The translations under genes were made by a program, and so were the position numbers. A stretch of 49,889 nucleotides of DNA from Gammaproteobacteria bacterium (lineage in GTDB: Bacteria; Pseudomonadota; Gammaproteobacteria; Pseudomonadales; Azotimanducaceae), in assembly GCA_002684495.1 (NCBI GenBank), contig NYVG01000047.1, positions 1 through 49,889 of the forward strand. The letters run 5' to 3'. A model generated the notes under the pieces. It saw nothing but the letters and a program-made list of their open reading frames with translations, made no database searches and had not been told where the DNA came from. Positions 35,618 to 43,973 of this stretch are shown one piece after another (the stretch's first letter is position 1; the number at the start of each line of letters is the position of its first letter).

Positions 35618-38107
35618 ATGTATTTTTCAAAGTCACGGTCTCTTTATGCATACGGCGTATCGATTGCTGCGGCGATTGCTGCCATGGCACCAATCACTTC
35701 TGCGCAAGCGGAGACTGCCCAAGCAGAAGAAGGCGTTATTGAAGAGGTCGTTGTAACCGGCGATCTGAACAGTTTGCCCGGCGAGAACGTGGAATCAATT
35801 TTTGGTTTCAATAAATCTATTTTAGAAACGCCGCGCAGCGTATCAACGGTGAGCGAAGAATTGATGGACCGCATGAATATGCAGGACATCGATGAACTGA
35901 TCACGGTATCTCCTGGCTCCTTTACCCAGTCCTTCTTTGGCGTGGCTGGCGGTTTGGATGTTCGGGGGACGCCCGGCGAGACTTATTTCCGTGGTATTCG
36001 TCGTTTGGACAATCCCGGCAACTACCCAACGCCCATTGGAGCATCAGACCGCGTCGACATCGTACGCGGGCCAGCATCGCCGATTTACGGCCCGTCAAAG
36101 ATTGGTGGTTATCTAAACTTCAATCCTAAGTCAGCGCGTATCGAAGAGACGGGCGCATATATTGCTGAAAACATCGGGGCGATTGCCTACACAACAGGCA
36201 GTTGGAACAAGAGCGTATTGACCGCTGAGGTCGGTGGCCCCGCTGAATTGGCCGGCAAGCCAATGGGTTTCTACTTGTACGGCGAGCTAGAAAATTCGGA
36301 CAGTTTCTACACAAACGCACCAGGTGTTGAGCAATCGCTGTTGCAAGCGAGTTTCGATCTCGATCTGAATGACAGGGTACAGCTGCAGTTTGGCGGTATG
36401 TACCACGACTACTCAGGTGCACAAAATGCCGGATGGAACCGTATTACCCAAGAGTTAGTTGACAACGGTACCTACATCACTGGTTCGCCAACGCCATTAG
36501 ATACAAATGGCGACGGTAAAATTTCCCATCAGGAATTTGATGTCACCGGCGACGGTTTTACTGACCTCAACCCATTCGCATTCTGGACCTTTGGCACAGG
36601 TGGCCTAACCGCAAATTCGCCACTGACCTATGCGGATATCAGTGGCTTCTTTGATGCCGATTTAATGGCCCTGACCAATGTGGGCACTGCAAAGTTAGAC
36701 CCTTCGGCCACCCTGATCGCTGCTGATGATCAATTGACCAACGAAGTGACCACCCTGTATCTGGATGTGATTATCGATACGGATTCAGGTTGGGAAGTGA
36801 CCAATCAAATGTTCTACGAGTCCTATGAAAACCTGAACGAAAATGCCTACGGCTTTTCGCAATTCCACGAAACCTATGTATTCGAAGAGAAGTTGATCGT
36901 AGCTAAGTCGTTTATCTTCGACAGTCTCGTTGCGTCAGTCCAATTGTCGCCATCATTGCGTTATACCAACTTCGAGCATGGTGACGATTACACCAATGAA
37001 TATTTCCATCGCCGCGATCTAACCGGGCCAAGCACGGCGCTGGATGCGCGATTGCTGGCCACGCGCATCGACGATGACTACACCGAATACTACATCGGTG
37101 AATACACTGACTTGGGGCTGGCGTTTCTAACGGACCTGGCTTGGGAAAATGGTTTGTCGGTGCTACTGGGCGCCCGCTACGACACAATAGAAATGGAAAG
37201 CCGTCAGCCCGTTGATAAGTTGTTGTTGGCGAGCTCCAATAACTTCTGTACTGATGGCAGTTGCATTGACGTTGCGGCAGACAATGAAGTGTCGGGTACC
37301 TCTTGGACGGTGAGTGTGTCTTACGAGGTGGCCGATTCCGGCATCATTCCCTACGTCACTATGTCAGAACAGGCCACAGTTATTGCGGGGCAGGGTGCTG
37401 AGTTGACCGTGAGCAACGTAGCGTCTGGCGGTGCCTTTGATTCTTCAGAGCTCACCGAATACGGTATCAAAGGTGAACTGTTAGAAGACGACCGGCTGTA
37501 TTTCTCATTGTCTCGTTATGAGCAGGAGCGCACAGATTTCTCTGCACAATCCATTGTGACCAACCAAGCCGTTCGCACCAAGGGTACAGAGTTTGAAGTG
37601 CGCTGGGCCGTTAACGATGCGTTATTCGTAGGTGCGACCTATACCAATGTGGAAGCCATCAACTTAAGCAGTGTTGCCGATGGCAATCGTTTCAGCTTCT
37701 ACGGTGGCGACGATCTGCCATTGGTGCCACCGCACTTGGTGTTCGGCGGGCAGATTGGTGGCCCGGTGAACGTCGCAGCCAGCGGCGGCCGTCGTGCAGG
37801 GATGCCAGAAAATATATTTTCGGCGTACGGAACGTATCTGTTTGATAACGGTCTGACCATCAGCGCTAGCGTCACCGATGTAGAATCGGCGCCCTCAGGT
37901 TTCTCCAATAGCATTATCCTGCCGGCGTATACGCTGCTGAATATGACCATTGGTTGGGAGTCTGAATCTTGGAACGTGTCGCTAACGGGCAAGAATCTAA
38001 CGGATGAGCTATACTTCCGCTCTAACTTCCCCAACCTCTTTGGCAGCAATATCGTATTGCCAGAATTGCCACGACACTTCTTAGCAAAGGTTCAGTACAC
38101 CTTCTAA
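35618..38107 (+). CDS. TonB-dependent receptor with an EF-hand-like insertion
   Basis: 829 aa outer-membrane receptor. Signal peptide to about residue 32 (PITSAQAETAQA), TonB-box-like EEVVVTGD, then a plug with DRVDIVRGPASPIYGPSKIGG and a barrel that ends in HFLAKVQYTF with the terminal Phe used for barrel assembly. At residues 295-306 the sequence DTNGDGKISHQE fits a calcium-binding EF-hand loop exactly. DVTGDGFTD follows at 308-316 as a second, shorter acidic loop. This insertion probably lies in an extracellular barrel loop. It is divergent from the NUP lipoprotein and converges with the purine permease. I infer purine nucleoside or nucleic-acid breakdown products as ligand. Confidence 0.93.
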   Translation: MYFSKSRSLYAYGVSIAAAIAAMAPITSAQAETAQAEEGVIEEVVVTGDLNSLPGENVESIFGFNKSILETPRSVSTVSEELMDRMNMQDIDELITVSPGSFTQSFFGVAGGLDVRGTPGETYFRGIRRLDNPGNYPTPIGASDRVDIVRGPASPIYGPSKIGGYLNFNPKSARIEETGAYIAENIGAIAYTTGSWNKSVLTAEVGGPAELAGKPMGFYLYGELENSDSFYTNAPGVEQSLLQASFDLDLNDRVQLQFGGMYHDYSGAQNAGWNRITQELVDNGTYITGSPTPLDTNGDGKISHQEFDVTGDGFTDLNPFAFWTFGTGGLTANSPLTYADISGFFDADLMALTNVGTAKLDPSATLIAADDQLTNEVTTLYLDVIIDTDSGWEVTNQMFYESYENLNENAYGFSQFHETYVFEEKLIVAKSFIFDSLVASVQLSPSLRYTNFEHGDDYTNEYFHRRDLTGPSTALDARLLATRIDDDYTEYYIGEYTDLGLAFLTDLAWENGLSVLLGARYDTIEMESRQPVDKLLLASSNNFCTDGSCIDVAADNEVSGTSWTVSVSYEVADSGIIPYVTMSEQATVIAGQGAELTVSNVASGGAFDSSELTEYGIKGELLEDDRLYFSLSRYEQERTDFSAQSIVTNQAVRTKGTEFEVRWAVNDALFVGATYTNVEAINLSSVADGNRFSFYGGDDLPLVPPHLVFGGQIGGPVNVAASGGRRAGMPENIFSAYGTYLFDNGLTISASVTDVESAPSGFSNSIILPAYTLLNMTIGWESESWNVSLTGKNLTDELYFRSNFPNLFGSNIVLPELPRHFLAKVQYTF

Positions 38108-38132
38108 GCAGTCGTGCTTAAAGCATTAAAAG

Positions 38133-38158
38133 GCGGCCCAAACGGGCCGCTTTTTTTT
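38133..38158 (+). terminator. Intrinsic terminator after the TonB receptor
   Basis: Perfect 7-bp stem GCGGCCC / GGGCCGC (38133-38139, 38144-38150) with an AAAC loop and eight T residues. It ends the receptor transcript. The A-run on the other side (TTAAAAG) is short, so it would also work weakly for the convergent permease. Confidence 0.9.
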
Positions 38159-38161
38159 GCG

Positions 38162-39460
38162 TTATAAAAATACGAATTTAGCGGCGAATACCAGAGCGAC
38201 TAATAGCACTGCCGCGGGCACTTCCTTGACCCGCCCTGCAAGCAGCTTGATGACGACGTAACTGATAAAGCCCACCCCGATGCCGTTGGCCACAGAAAAG
38301 CTCAGCGGCATAACCAATGCAGTAATAATCGCGGGGGTGGACTCGGTTATGTCCGGCCAGTCAACGTCCACCAAACTTTGCGCCATAGAGGCGGATACAA
38401 ACAGCAGCGCGGCAGCAGCTGCGTAACCGGGAATGCTCTGAGCTAACGGTGCAAGGACTAGACACAGCAGAAAGGCGATACCAATAACCACAGCGCTGAG
38501 TCCGGTGCGGCCACCACTCTCAACGCCTGCCGCACTCTCAATAAACGAGGTGGTTGAAGAGGTGCCGAACAGTGCGCCCACAGCCGTGGCGCTGGAGTCA
38601 GCGACTAAGGCGCGCCCTAGGCGCGGCAAGCGGCCAGCTTCGTCCATCATCTTTCCTCGGGTGGCGACCCCGACAAGTGTTCCGGCGGTATCGAAAACAT
38701 CCACCAGCAACAGAGTCAGCACAACACTGAGCATTGAAATATCTAATGCTGCGGCAATGTCCAGCTGCATAAATACCGGTGCGGCGGAGGGTGGTGCGGA
38801 AGCCAACCCGACAAAGTCCGCTTGCCCTGTGATCCAGCCAATCACCGATACCAGCACCATGCCCAGTATCACAGCACTGCGATAGCCTGTAGCGGCCATG
38901 GCGGTGATGGCAAAAAAGCCCGCAAAAGCCATCAGCGGACCAAAGGTGATGAGGTTCCCCAGAGTCACGAAGGTCGCAGCATTGGCCTCGATGATGCCGG
39001 CGTTCTTCATGGCGATAAAGGCGAGAAAAAAGCCAATGCCCGCAGCCATGCCGAGTTTCAAATTGCGCGGAATTGAGTTTATCAACCAGGCTCGAATAGG
39101 CAGCAGGCTGATCACAACAAATAAAATGCCAGAGAGAAAAACCGCGCCTAGAGCAGTCTGCCAGGGATGCCCTGAGCCGACCACCACAGCGTAAGTAAAG
39201 AACGCGTTCTGGCCCATACCCGGTGCTAGGCCGATGGGATAATTGGCGAGCAAGCCCATAACTAAGGAACCAAAGGCCGCAGCGCAGCAGGTGGCAACAA
39301 ATACCGCGCCAAAGTCCATCCCCGCATCGGACAGAATCAAGGGGTTCACAACCGTGATGTAGGCCATGGCCAAAAAAGTAGTGAGGCCAGCCGTGACCTC
39401 GCGAGAGAAGTTGGTGCCGTTTGCCGACAAACCAAAGAAACGATCAACAGAACTGAGCAT
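38162..39460 (-). CDS. NCS2 purine permease, AzgA/PbuG-like
   Basis: 432 aa inner-membrane transporter with about 12-14 helices. The AzgA-type hallmarks are TFLAMAYITVVNPLILSDAG near residue 28, GLAPGMGQNAFFTYAVV near residue 77, and GTSSTTSFIESAAGVESGGR near residue 300. It imports adenine, guanine or hypoxanthine by proton symport in the family. The start ATG at 39460 has AAGGC upstream. A perfect 14-bp palindrome sits about 28 bases upstream of the start. It is the inner-membrane import step of the purine island. Confidence 0.92.
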   Translation of the reverse strand: MLSSVDRFFGLSANGTNFSREVTAGLTTFLAMAYITVVNPLILSDAGMDFGAVFVATCCAAAFGSLVMGLLANYPIGLAPGMGQNAFFTYAVVVGSGHPWQTALGAVFLSGILFVVISLLPIRAWLINSIPRNLKLGMAAGIGFFLAFIAMKNAGIIEANAATFVTLGNLITFGPLMAFAGFFAITAMAATGYRSAVILGMVLVSVIGWITGQADFVGLASAPPSAAPVFMQLDIAAALDISMLSVVLTLLLVDVFDTAGTLVGVATRGKMMDEAGRLPRLGRALVADSSATAVGALFGTSSTTSFIESAAGVESGGRTGLSAVVIGIAFLLCLVLAPLAQSIPGYAAAAALLFVSASMAQSLVDVDWPDITESTPAIITALVMPLSFSVANGIGVGFISYVVIKLLAGRVKEVPAAVLLVALVFAAKFVFL

Positions 39461-39487
39461 AAAAAGCCTTAGCGCTAGAGACCTGCA

Positions 39488-39501
39488 CTTGTTGCAACAA
39501 G
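39488..39501. promoter_or_regulatory. 14-bp palindrome upstream of the purine permease
   Basis: CTTGTTGCAACAAG is a perfect palindrome just upstream of the permease start, within the promoter/leader region. It could be an operator. No matching copy was found by eye in front of the other purine-island genes. Confidence 0.4.
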
Positions 39502-39690
39502 GCAGAAAACCCGTGTTAATGAAAAGCAGAAACAGCCGGACAGCAGAACCTAAACACCGCTCCTATTTGCTCGGCCGAGAGTCATTGTGCGGTAGAACCG
39601 CAGCAAGCAACAGGGTTGGATGATAAGACAATGTTAGGGCGCAAGACGAGGCGAAAACTATCGGTATTGCTAACCCCGGGGCAATTTTCC

Positions 39691-40104
39691 TTAGTCGCTG
39701 CTTGTGAGTTCCTCTTCCCGGCGTTGCTGCAACCATTGTTGATCAACAGGCAGGCGTGAACTTACTTTGTCCCCCGGTGCCACAACCCGCCAAAACGGCG
39801 TGATGTCTTTGATCGTGGCCCCCGCCTCAAGTTGCTCTAGTGCAGCTTCGGCTACTACCCGCAAAAAGATTGCTGTGGATACCGGGCAGGTGGCGTCGCA
39901 ATCGTTTTCTATGGCCAAATCGGCACGCAGTTCTGGCATCGAAATAAAGCGGCCAACTGGTAACTGGTTCACGAAGTCGTCGACGATTTTTGGTGTTGCG
40001 ACGAACATGGAACTGCCGGCGCGGATGCCGGCAAAATCTGACTGTAAGATCACCCGTTTCGATGCCTTAGCTCGATTCAGTCGTTGGGTTGCGGTCTGGG
40101 CCAT
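39691..40104 (-). CDS. Conserved hypothetical, MGMT-like small protein
   Basis: 137 aa from the ATG at 40104, with AAAGGACAG just upstream; the open frame to 40233 has no ribosome site. It resembles a family of small proteins related to the DNA-binding winged-helix part of O6-methylguanine-DNA methyltransferase: GSSMFVATPKIVDDFVNQLP, MPELRADLAIENDCDATCPV and AAEAALEQLEAGA. The CP in ATCPVST recalls the PCHR active site, but no PCHR is present. No catalytic role can be claimed. Stands alone: the permease start is 230 bases away on the same strand, and a gene remnant and a CoA-transferase lie on the other side. Confidence 0.55.
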   Translation of the reverse strand: MAQTATQRLNRAKASKRVILQSDFAGIRAGSSMFVATPKIVDDFVNQLPVGRFISMPELRADLAIENDCDATCPVSTAIFLRVVAEAALEQLEAGATIKDITPFWRVVAPGDKVSSRLPVDQQWLQQRREEELTSSD

Positions 40105-40255
40105 GGGCTGTCCTTTATACTGTGTGGGCTCGTTGGTTAGGGATGCGCGACGGTCTTTTTTTAGAAAGATGACCGAAAACGACACTGTGAGCAAGAAACT
40201 CAGCCCCCAGTGATTGGCGATTGTAGTTCGCAAACCTAAAAAGAGTAGTGATTAA

Positions 40256-40426
40256 AACGGGCACCCAAGCTACTACGACAGGCTTGGCGCCTATTTAGAA
40301 GACTGCCAAATCGCTCAAGTTGTAGCCGACGATCCAAATTTTTGTGGTGGTGTGCGCGACTACGCCATTGATCCTGGTCATGCTGACCAATTAAGGTCTA
40401 TATCCGGGGAATTGATCGGGCGTTAA
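40256..40426 (+). pseudogene. C-terminal remnant of an unidentified gene
   Basis: From 40259 an open frame of 55 codons (HPSYYDRLGAYLEDC... to ELIGR, stop 40424-40426) reads like the folded end of a real protein, with balanced composition and good codon use. It has no start codon, because an in-frame TAA lies at 40253-40255. The 5' part of the gene is therefore missing, and this looks like a deletion relic. Family not recognised. Confidence 0.45.
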
Positions 40427-40442
40427 CGGGGGAGTTGCACCA

Positions 40443-41630
40443 ATGACAGAGTATAAAAAGCCGCTGGTCGGGATCAAGGTTATTGACCTGACACAAATCT
40501 ACCAGGGTCCATATGCGGCGTTTTTATTTGCTATGGCCGGCGCTGATGTCATCAAGGTAGAACCAGTGAAAGGCGAGCGGTTGCGGGGTGCAGGAGGGTC
40601 AAAAACACCCCTGTCGTTCGCTATGCTGAATTCCAATAAAAAAAGCATCACGCTCAACCTGAAGGACGAAGAAGGCAAAAAGCTGCTGCGAGAACTGGTA
40701 AAAGACGCAGATGTCCTGTTGGAGAACTATGCACCGGGCGTAATGGATCGTCTGGGTGTGGGTTGGGATGCACTAAAAGAAATTAACCCTAGACTCATTT
40801 ACGGCTCTGGAACTGGCTATGGGCTGTCTGGACCGGACCGCGACTTGCTCGCCATGGATCACACCATTCAAGCCGCCTCAGGAGTTATGAGTGCAACCGG
40901 CGATGCTGACGCGCCGCCAAGTCGATCCGGTGGTGCGCCCTGCGACATCATGGGAGGCATTCATATATACGCGGGTGTCTTGGCAGCATTGCAGGGCCGC
41001 GCGGTAAGCGGCCAAGGCACTCGAGTGGAAGTCTCCATGCTGGAGTCGATGTTTTTTACCCTATGCTCAGAGCTGAGCATTCACCACGAAACTGGCGAGC
41101 TACCGCCGCGTAATAGCGCCCGGTCACCCTCCAACGTTTGCCCCTATGGGCGTTACCCCTGCAAAGACGGGTGGATCGTTATTATCTGTGTTGCCGAAGC
41201 CCACTGGTACAGCGTGTTAAAAGTGGTGGGCCGTACGGATCAAGCCGACAATCATGACTTTCGTAATTCCAGGGCTCGAAAAAAACGCGAACATCTAGTA
41301 GACGCCATGATTAATGCTTGGAGTGTGGAGCGAACCAGGGACGAAGCATACAAAGAGCTGCGCGAAAATCGTGTTCCAGTGGCGCCCATACGCACCATTG
41401 ATGAGGTGCGCGACGACCCGCATCTGCACGAGCGGGGTATGTTGCGCTATAGAACCCACGAGCTGTTAGGTGAGATTGTGCTGCCTACCAGTCCCATCCG
41501 CTTCTCTGATTATGACCTGACCGAGCCGGAGTTCTTCCCCGAGATTGGCGCCCATAACGACGAAATCTATGGTGCTCTGAATCTAAGTCCAGAGGAGCTG
41601 GAACGCCTAAGATCAAGCGGTGTGATTTAG
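40443..41630 (+). CDS. CaiB/BaiF (class III) CoA-transferase
   Basis: 395 aa family III CoA-transferase. N-terminal block GIKVIDLTQIYQGPYAAFLF, then AGADVIKVEPVKGERLRG. D168 in SGGAPCDIMGGIH is the likely catalytic Asp forming an acyl anhydride. ATG after GGGGGAGTTGCACC. It activates a carboxylic acid by CoA transfer; acid and donor unknown. Only distantly similar to the one at 1225. The HCCA-isomerase-like gene converges on it, 13 bases between stops, hinting at a shared catabolic pathway for an aromatic or isoprenoid acid. Confidence 0.93.
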   Translation: MTEYKKPLVGIKVIDLTQIYQGPYAAFLFAMAGADVIKVEPVKGERLRGAGGSKTPLSFAMLNSNKKSITLNLKDEEGKKLLRELVKDADVLLENYAPGVMDRLGVGWDALKEINPRLIYGSGTGYGLSGPDRDLLAMDHTIQAASGVMSATGDADAPPSRSGGAPCDIMGGIHIYAGVLAALQGRAVSGQGTRVEVSMLESMFFTLCSELSIHHETGELPPRNSARSPSNVCPYGRYPCKDGWIVIICVAEAHWYSVLKVVGRTDQADNHDFRNSRARKKREHLVDAMINAWSVERTRDEAYKELRENRVPVAPIRTIDEVRDDPHLHERGMLRYRTHELLGEIVLPTSPIRFSDYDLTEPEFFPEIGAHNDEIYGALNLSPEELERLRSSGVI

Positions 41631-41643
41631 CGATTGAGGCCGC

Positions 41644-42306
41644 TTAACGCGCCTCCAAACCTTCTTTCTGCAATCGCCAAAGCAGCACATCTAGCCGGTC
41701 CTGTCCAAAAAAGGGTTCCCCATTGAACGTGCAGGTCGGTACGCCCCAGTGACCAGAATGGTCGTGGTCGGCTTGGTTGGTTTCAATAACAGCATTCAAG
41801 CGCTGCGCCTCAGCGACGATGCGCTTATCCATATCCGCAAGTTTAAGCCCAGTTTTTCCCACTGCCTGTGCTAGCAGGTCGCCCTGATCCCACCCATCGG
41901 TACCGCCCCAAATGAGCGAAGAAACCTCGTCAGCGAACTCGATTCCGCAACCCAGTTCTTCTGCCAGCGCGCCGAGCCGAGTTAGCCGATAGATATAAGG
42001 TTGCTCGACCCCGGTCTGGCGCCGACCCAGCTGATCGACCGTTTGATTAACCGGATCGGGGCGTGCTGGGCCAAAGGGTAGACCGAGAAACTCGGCGACT
42101 CTGCGGACATCTGTACCAAAATACTTAAACCACTGGGGCTGCACTTGATCAAAGAACTCGGGCATGCGTATTGCGATGGGGTACACCGCGCGCAAGTTGA
42201 CTTTCAATTGATATTGCTCCTGCCAGTCGCGCAAACGCTTGGTCGCTAGATAGGACCAGGGGCTGCGGAAAGACCAGAACACATTAATTTCCATCGGCTC
42301 ACTCAT
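41644..42306 (-). CDS. DsbA-family / 2-hydroxychromene-2-carboxylate isomerase-like protein
   Basis: 220 aa from the ATG at 42306 (GAGAGGAATA upstream); the longer frame starts at 42348, where the ATG overlaps a stop as ATGA. Thioredoxin-fold, kappa-GST/HCCA-isomerase class: INVFWSFRSPWSYLATKRL is the N-terminal signature with Ser instead of the CxxC pair of DsbA. WGVPTCTFNGEPFFGQDRLD is the second conserved block. Family members are glutathione-dependent isomerases in aromatic degradation or oxidoreductases. The substrate is unknown. Probably cytoplasmic. Confidence 0.85.
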   Translation of the reverse strand: MSEPMEINVFWSFRSPWSYLATKRLRDWQEQYQLKVNLRAVYPIAIRMPEFFDQVQPQWFKYFGTDVRRVAEFLGLPFGPARPDPVNQTVDQLGRRQTGVEQPYIYRLTRLGALAEELGCGIEFADEVSSLIWGGTDGWDQGDLLAQAVGKTGLKLADMDKRIVAEAQRLNAVIETNQADHDHSGHWGVPTCTFNGEPFFGQDRLDVLLWRLQKEGLEAR

Positions 42307-42344
42307 TATTCCTCTCCAAACATTGGGCACGCTCGCCTCAGGGC

Positions 42345-42487
42345 TCATATCCCCTGACGGACCGCTTTATTAATGGCTTGCTCAGCCTGCTTGAGCAGTA
42401 CCTTCGCTCGGTCTGATAGCGGCTTGGATAGTCGTAAATTCAGTGGTTTGGTCGAGCGTACTGGTATTTTTCGTCCAGCGTATTCAC
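42345..42487 (-). pseudogene. Possible small gene broken by a one-base frameshift
   Basis: The minus strand from a GTG at 42487 reads NTLDEKYQYARP and then hits a stop at 42440. In the next frame the DNA codes KPLNLRLSKPLSDRAKVL and continues to KAVRQGI (stop 42345-42347). One extra base near 42450 would join them into a basic, helical protein of about 47 residues. The stop overlaps the long alternative start (42348) of the HCCA-isomerase-like gene as ATGA. Function unknown. No strong ribosome site precedes the GTG. It could also be a chance frame. Confidence 0.3.
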
Positions 42488-42720
42488 TGCGAGTATAGCT
42501 GGACGCACGACAACAATGGAATCATATTGGGGCGTGCTCGCTCGGACTGCTGCTCGGCTGCTGAGAAAATTGATTTTTTGGCCGAATAAGATTCGCTCGA
42601 TTCTGTTCGGTGTCCCTGCTGTGTCGGCTTTTTCCTGCACTACGTGGGGATAACATTGTTAATCTACAGATATCTGATCTTTATGCAGTACTCAGTTTTT
42701 AAAGGTTGCAAGGGGAGAGC

Positions 42721-43599
42721 ATGAACTGGAAAAGCAATAGTCGCGTCGCCGCAATAGTTCTGGCTGGGATGATTCCGATGTCTGCCGTATTTAGCGAGAT
42801 CGATTCCGCAGTGGCCGTCCAGGATGCCCACGACCAAGTGGGCAGGCCATCTCCGGCGATTCTTTCGGCTTTTTTTGGGCTCGATAACAAGTTGCCCTTT
42901 GGCGCAAATGTCCTCTGTCTGGGCGCTTCCGGAGAGGACGGCATGCCCGTGGTTTTGACCCATACCGTTGATCCGGAATCACTTCAGGCTGAAGACTTCA
43001 GCGTAGTGCGGCAGTCAGGTGCGTCCAGTACCCCAATGTGCGTAACTCTGAGACCTGCCGCGGATATCGGCGAACAACGCACCGTACTCATGATTGGTGA
43101 GTTCGGTAATGCTGATAATGATCCGCCAACTAAGGTGGCTATCGTTGATGACCTGATGTCTGACGGTGTCGATGGTCCGCGGGTTAATTTTCATGGGGCC
43201 GAAACCCCGGTTATTCCCCTCGCAGCTGGCCCAGCACTTATTTGGGCTGGGGTAGTGCCTGCGCAAATATGGTCCCAGACCGGCCGTGGCACGGCATGCC
43301 CTGCCGATACCCAACAGGTGGTGCGGGTCACTTGGACAGGCGGTGTGAGATTGCCCAACGGTGAAGAGCCGGGGGATGTTGAGCGGAAGCTCTATCGGGT
43401 TACCTTGACGGCACCCGATGGCTCCCAGGAGCAGACCAGCCCGGCAGCACTGGCGGAGTTGGGAGACAGCGATAATAATCACTATTTATGCTTAGACACG
43501 ACCGTACCCGCCACTGCAGTTGCCTTTCCAGCGGGGCATTTAGTTGATCCAAATGGGGATCTCAATACTGATTCTCAAATCAGCGTCTCGAACAATTGA
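42721..43599 (+). CDS. Secreted protein of unknown function, four cysteines
   Basis: 292 aa from the ATG at 42721, after AAGGGGAGAGC. The first 36 residues form a signal peptide (VAAIVLAGMIPMSAVFS), so it is exported. Four cysteines (in NVLCLGASG, PMCVTLRP, TACPADTQ and YLCLDTT) could form two disulfides. The fold looks beta-rich and begins with a Pro-rich, well-ordered region. The C-terminus GHLVDPNGDLNTDSQISVSN is acidic with a DPNGD loop. I do not recognise the family. It stands alone, and a GC-rich hairpin follows its stop. Confidence 0.7.
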   Translation: MNWKSNSRVAAIVLAGMIPMSAVFSEIDSAVAVQDAHDQVGRPSPAILSAFFGLDNKLPFGANVLCLGASGEDGMPVVLTHTVDPESLQAEDFSVVRQSGASSTPMCVTLRPAADIGEQRTVLMIGEFGNADNDPPTKVAIVDDLMSDGVDGPRVNFHGAETPVIPLAAGPALIWAGVVPAQIWSQTGRGTACPADTQQVVRVTWTGGVRLPNGEEPGDVERKLYRVTLTAPDGSQEQTSPAALAELGDSDNNHYLCLDTTVPATAVAFPAGHLVDPNGDLNTDSQISVSNN

Positions 43600-43604
43600 G
43601 AAGA

Positions 43605-43636
43605 CCGGTGCGCGTGCTACTGCATTTGCGCACCGG
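43605..43636. repeat. Strong hairpin after the secreted-protein gene
   Basis: Nine-base perfect arms CCGGTGCGC and GCGCACCGG flank a 14-base loop, just after the stop at 43599. There is no T-run behind it, so it is not a standard intrinsic terminator, but it could protect or end the transcript. Confidence 0.5.
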
Positions 43637-43859
43637 GCATTGCAGCTCAGTGCAAGTGGTCAGAGTCAACTCGCATGTAGATATTTATTCAGTGGCGCCT
43701 TTTTCTGGCATTGGCGGAGCGGCCGAGTTTAATTCCCTTTTCTAAAAGCCCACTAAACGAACGCAATAAAGCCAAAAGAAGCCGCGCTCTCCAACAAGGC
43801 GTTAGCTTTGGTAAAATGGCGCCGTGGGCATCGTTGGCGATAGATGCTACAGAATCGTT

Positions 43860-43973
43860 CTAATAAACAATTAAGGCAACAAGCCCTGCGATCCCAAAGG
43901 TTAGCAGCACCAAGCCTCCGACGAGTATCGTAAGATTCTTGGCGGTGGTTGTATCACTCGGTGATTCAGACAT
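43860..43973 (-). CDS. Single-pass membrane miniprotein (37 aa)
   Basis: Short gene with a clear ribosome site (GAGTGAGGGAGTT) before the ATG. The product begins with a polar, Ser/Thr-rich N-terminus (MSESPSDTTTAKN). One hydrophobic helix follows (about 15-36: LTILVGGLVLLTF then GIAGLVALIVY). Likely an inner-membrane small protein of the sort that modulates a bigger complex. Family unknown. No partner is adjacent; the 770-bp gap holds only this gene. Confidence 0.6.
   Translation of the reverse strand: MSESPSDTTTAKNLTILVGGLVLLTFGIAGLVALIVY

Noticed and set aside
39461-39690. Possible purine riboswitch before the NCS2 permease
   Set aside because: No purine-aptamer core or terminator/antiterminator hairpins seen; only the 14-bp palindrome stands out.
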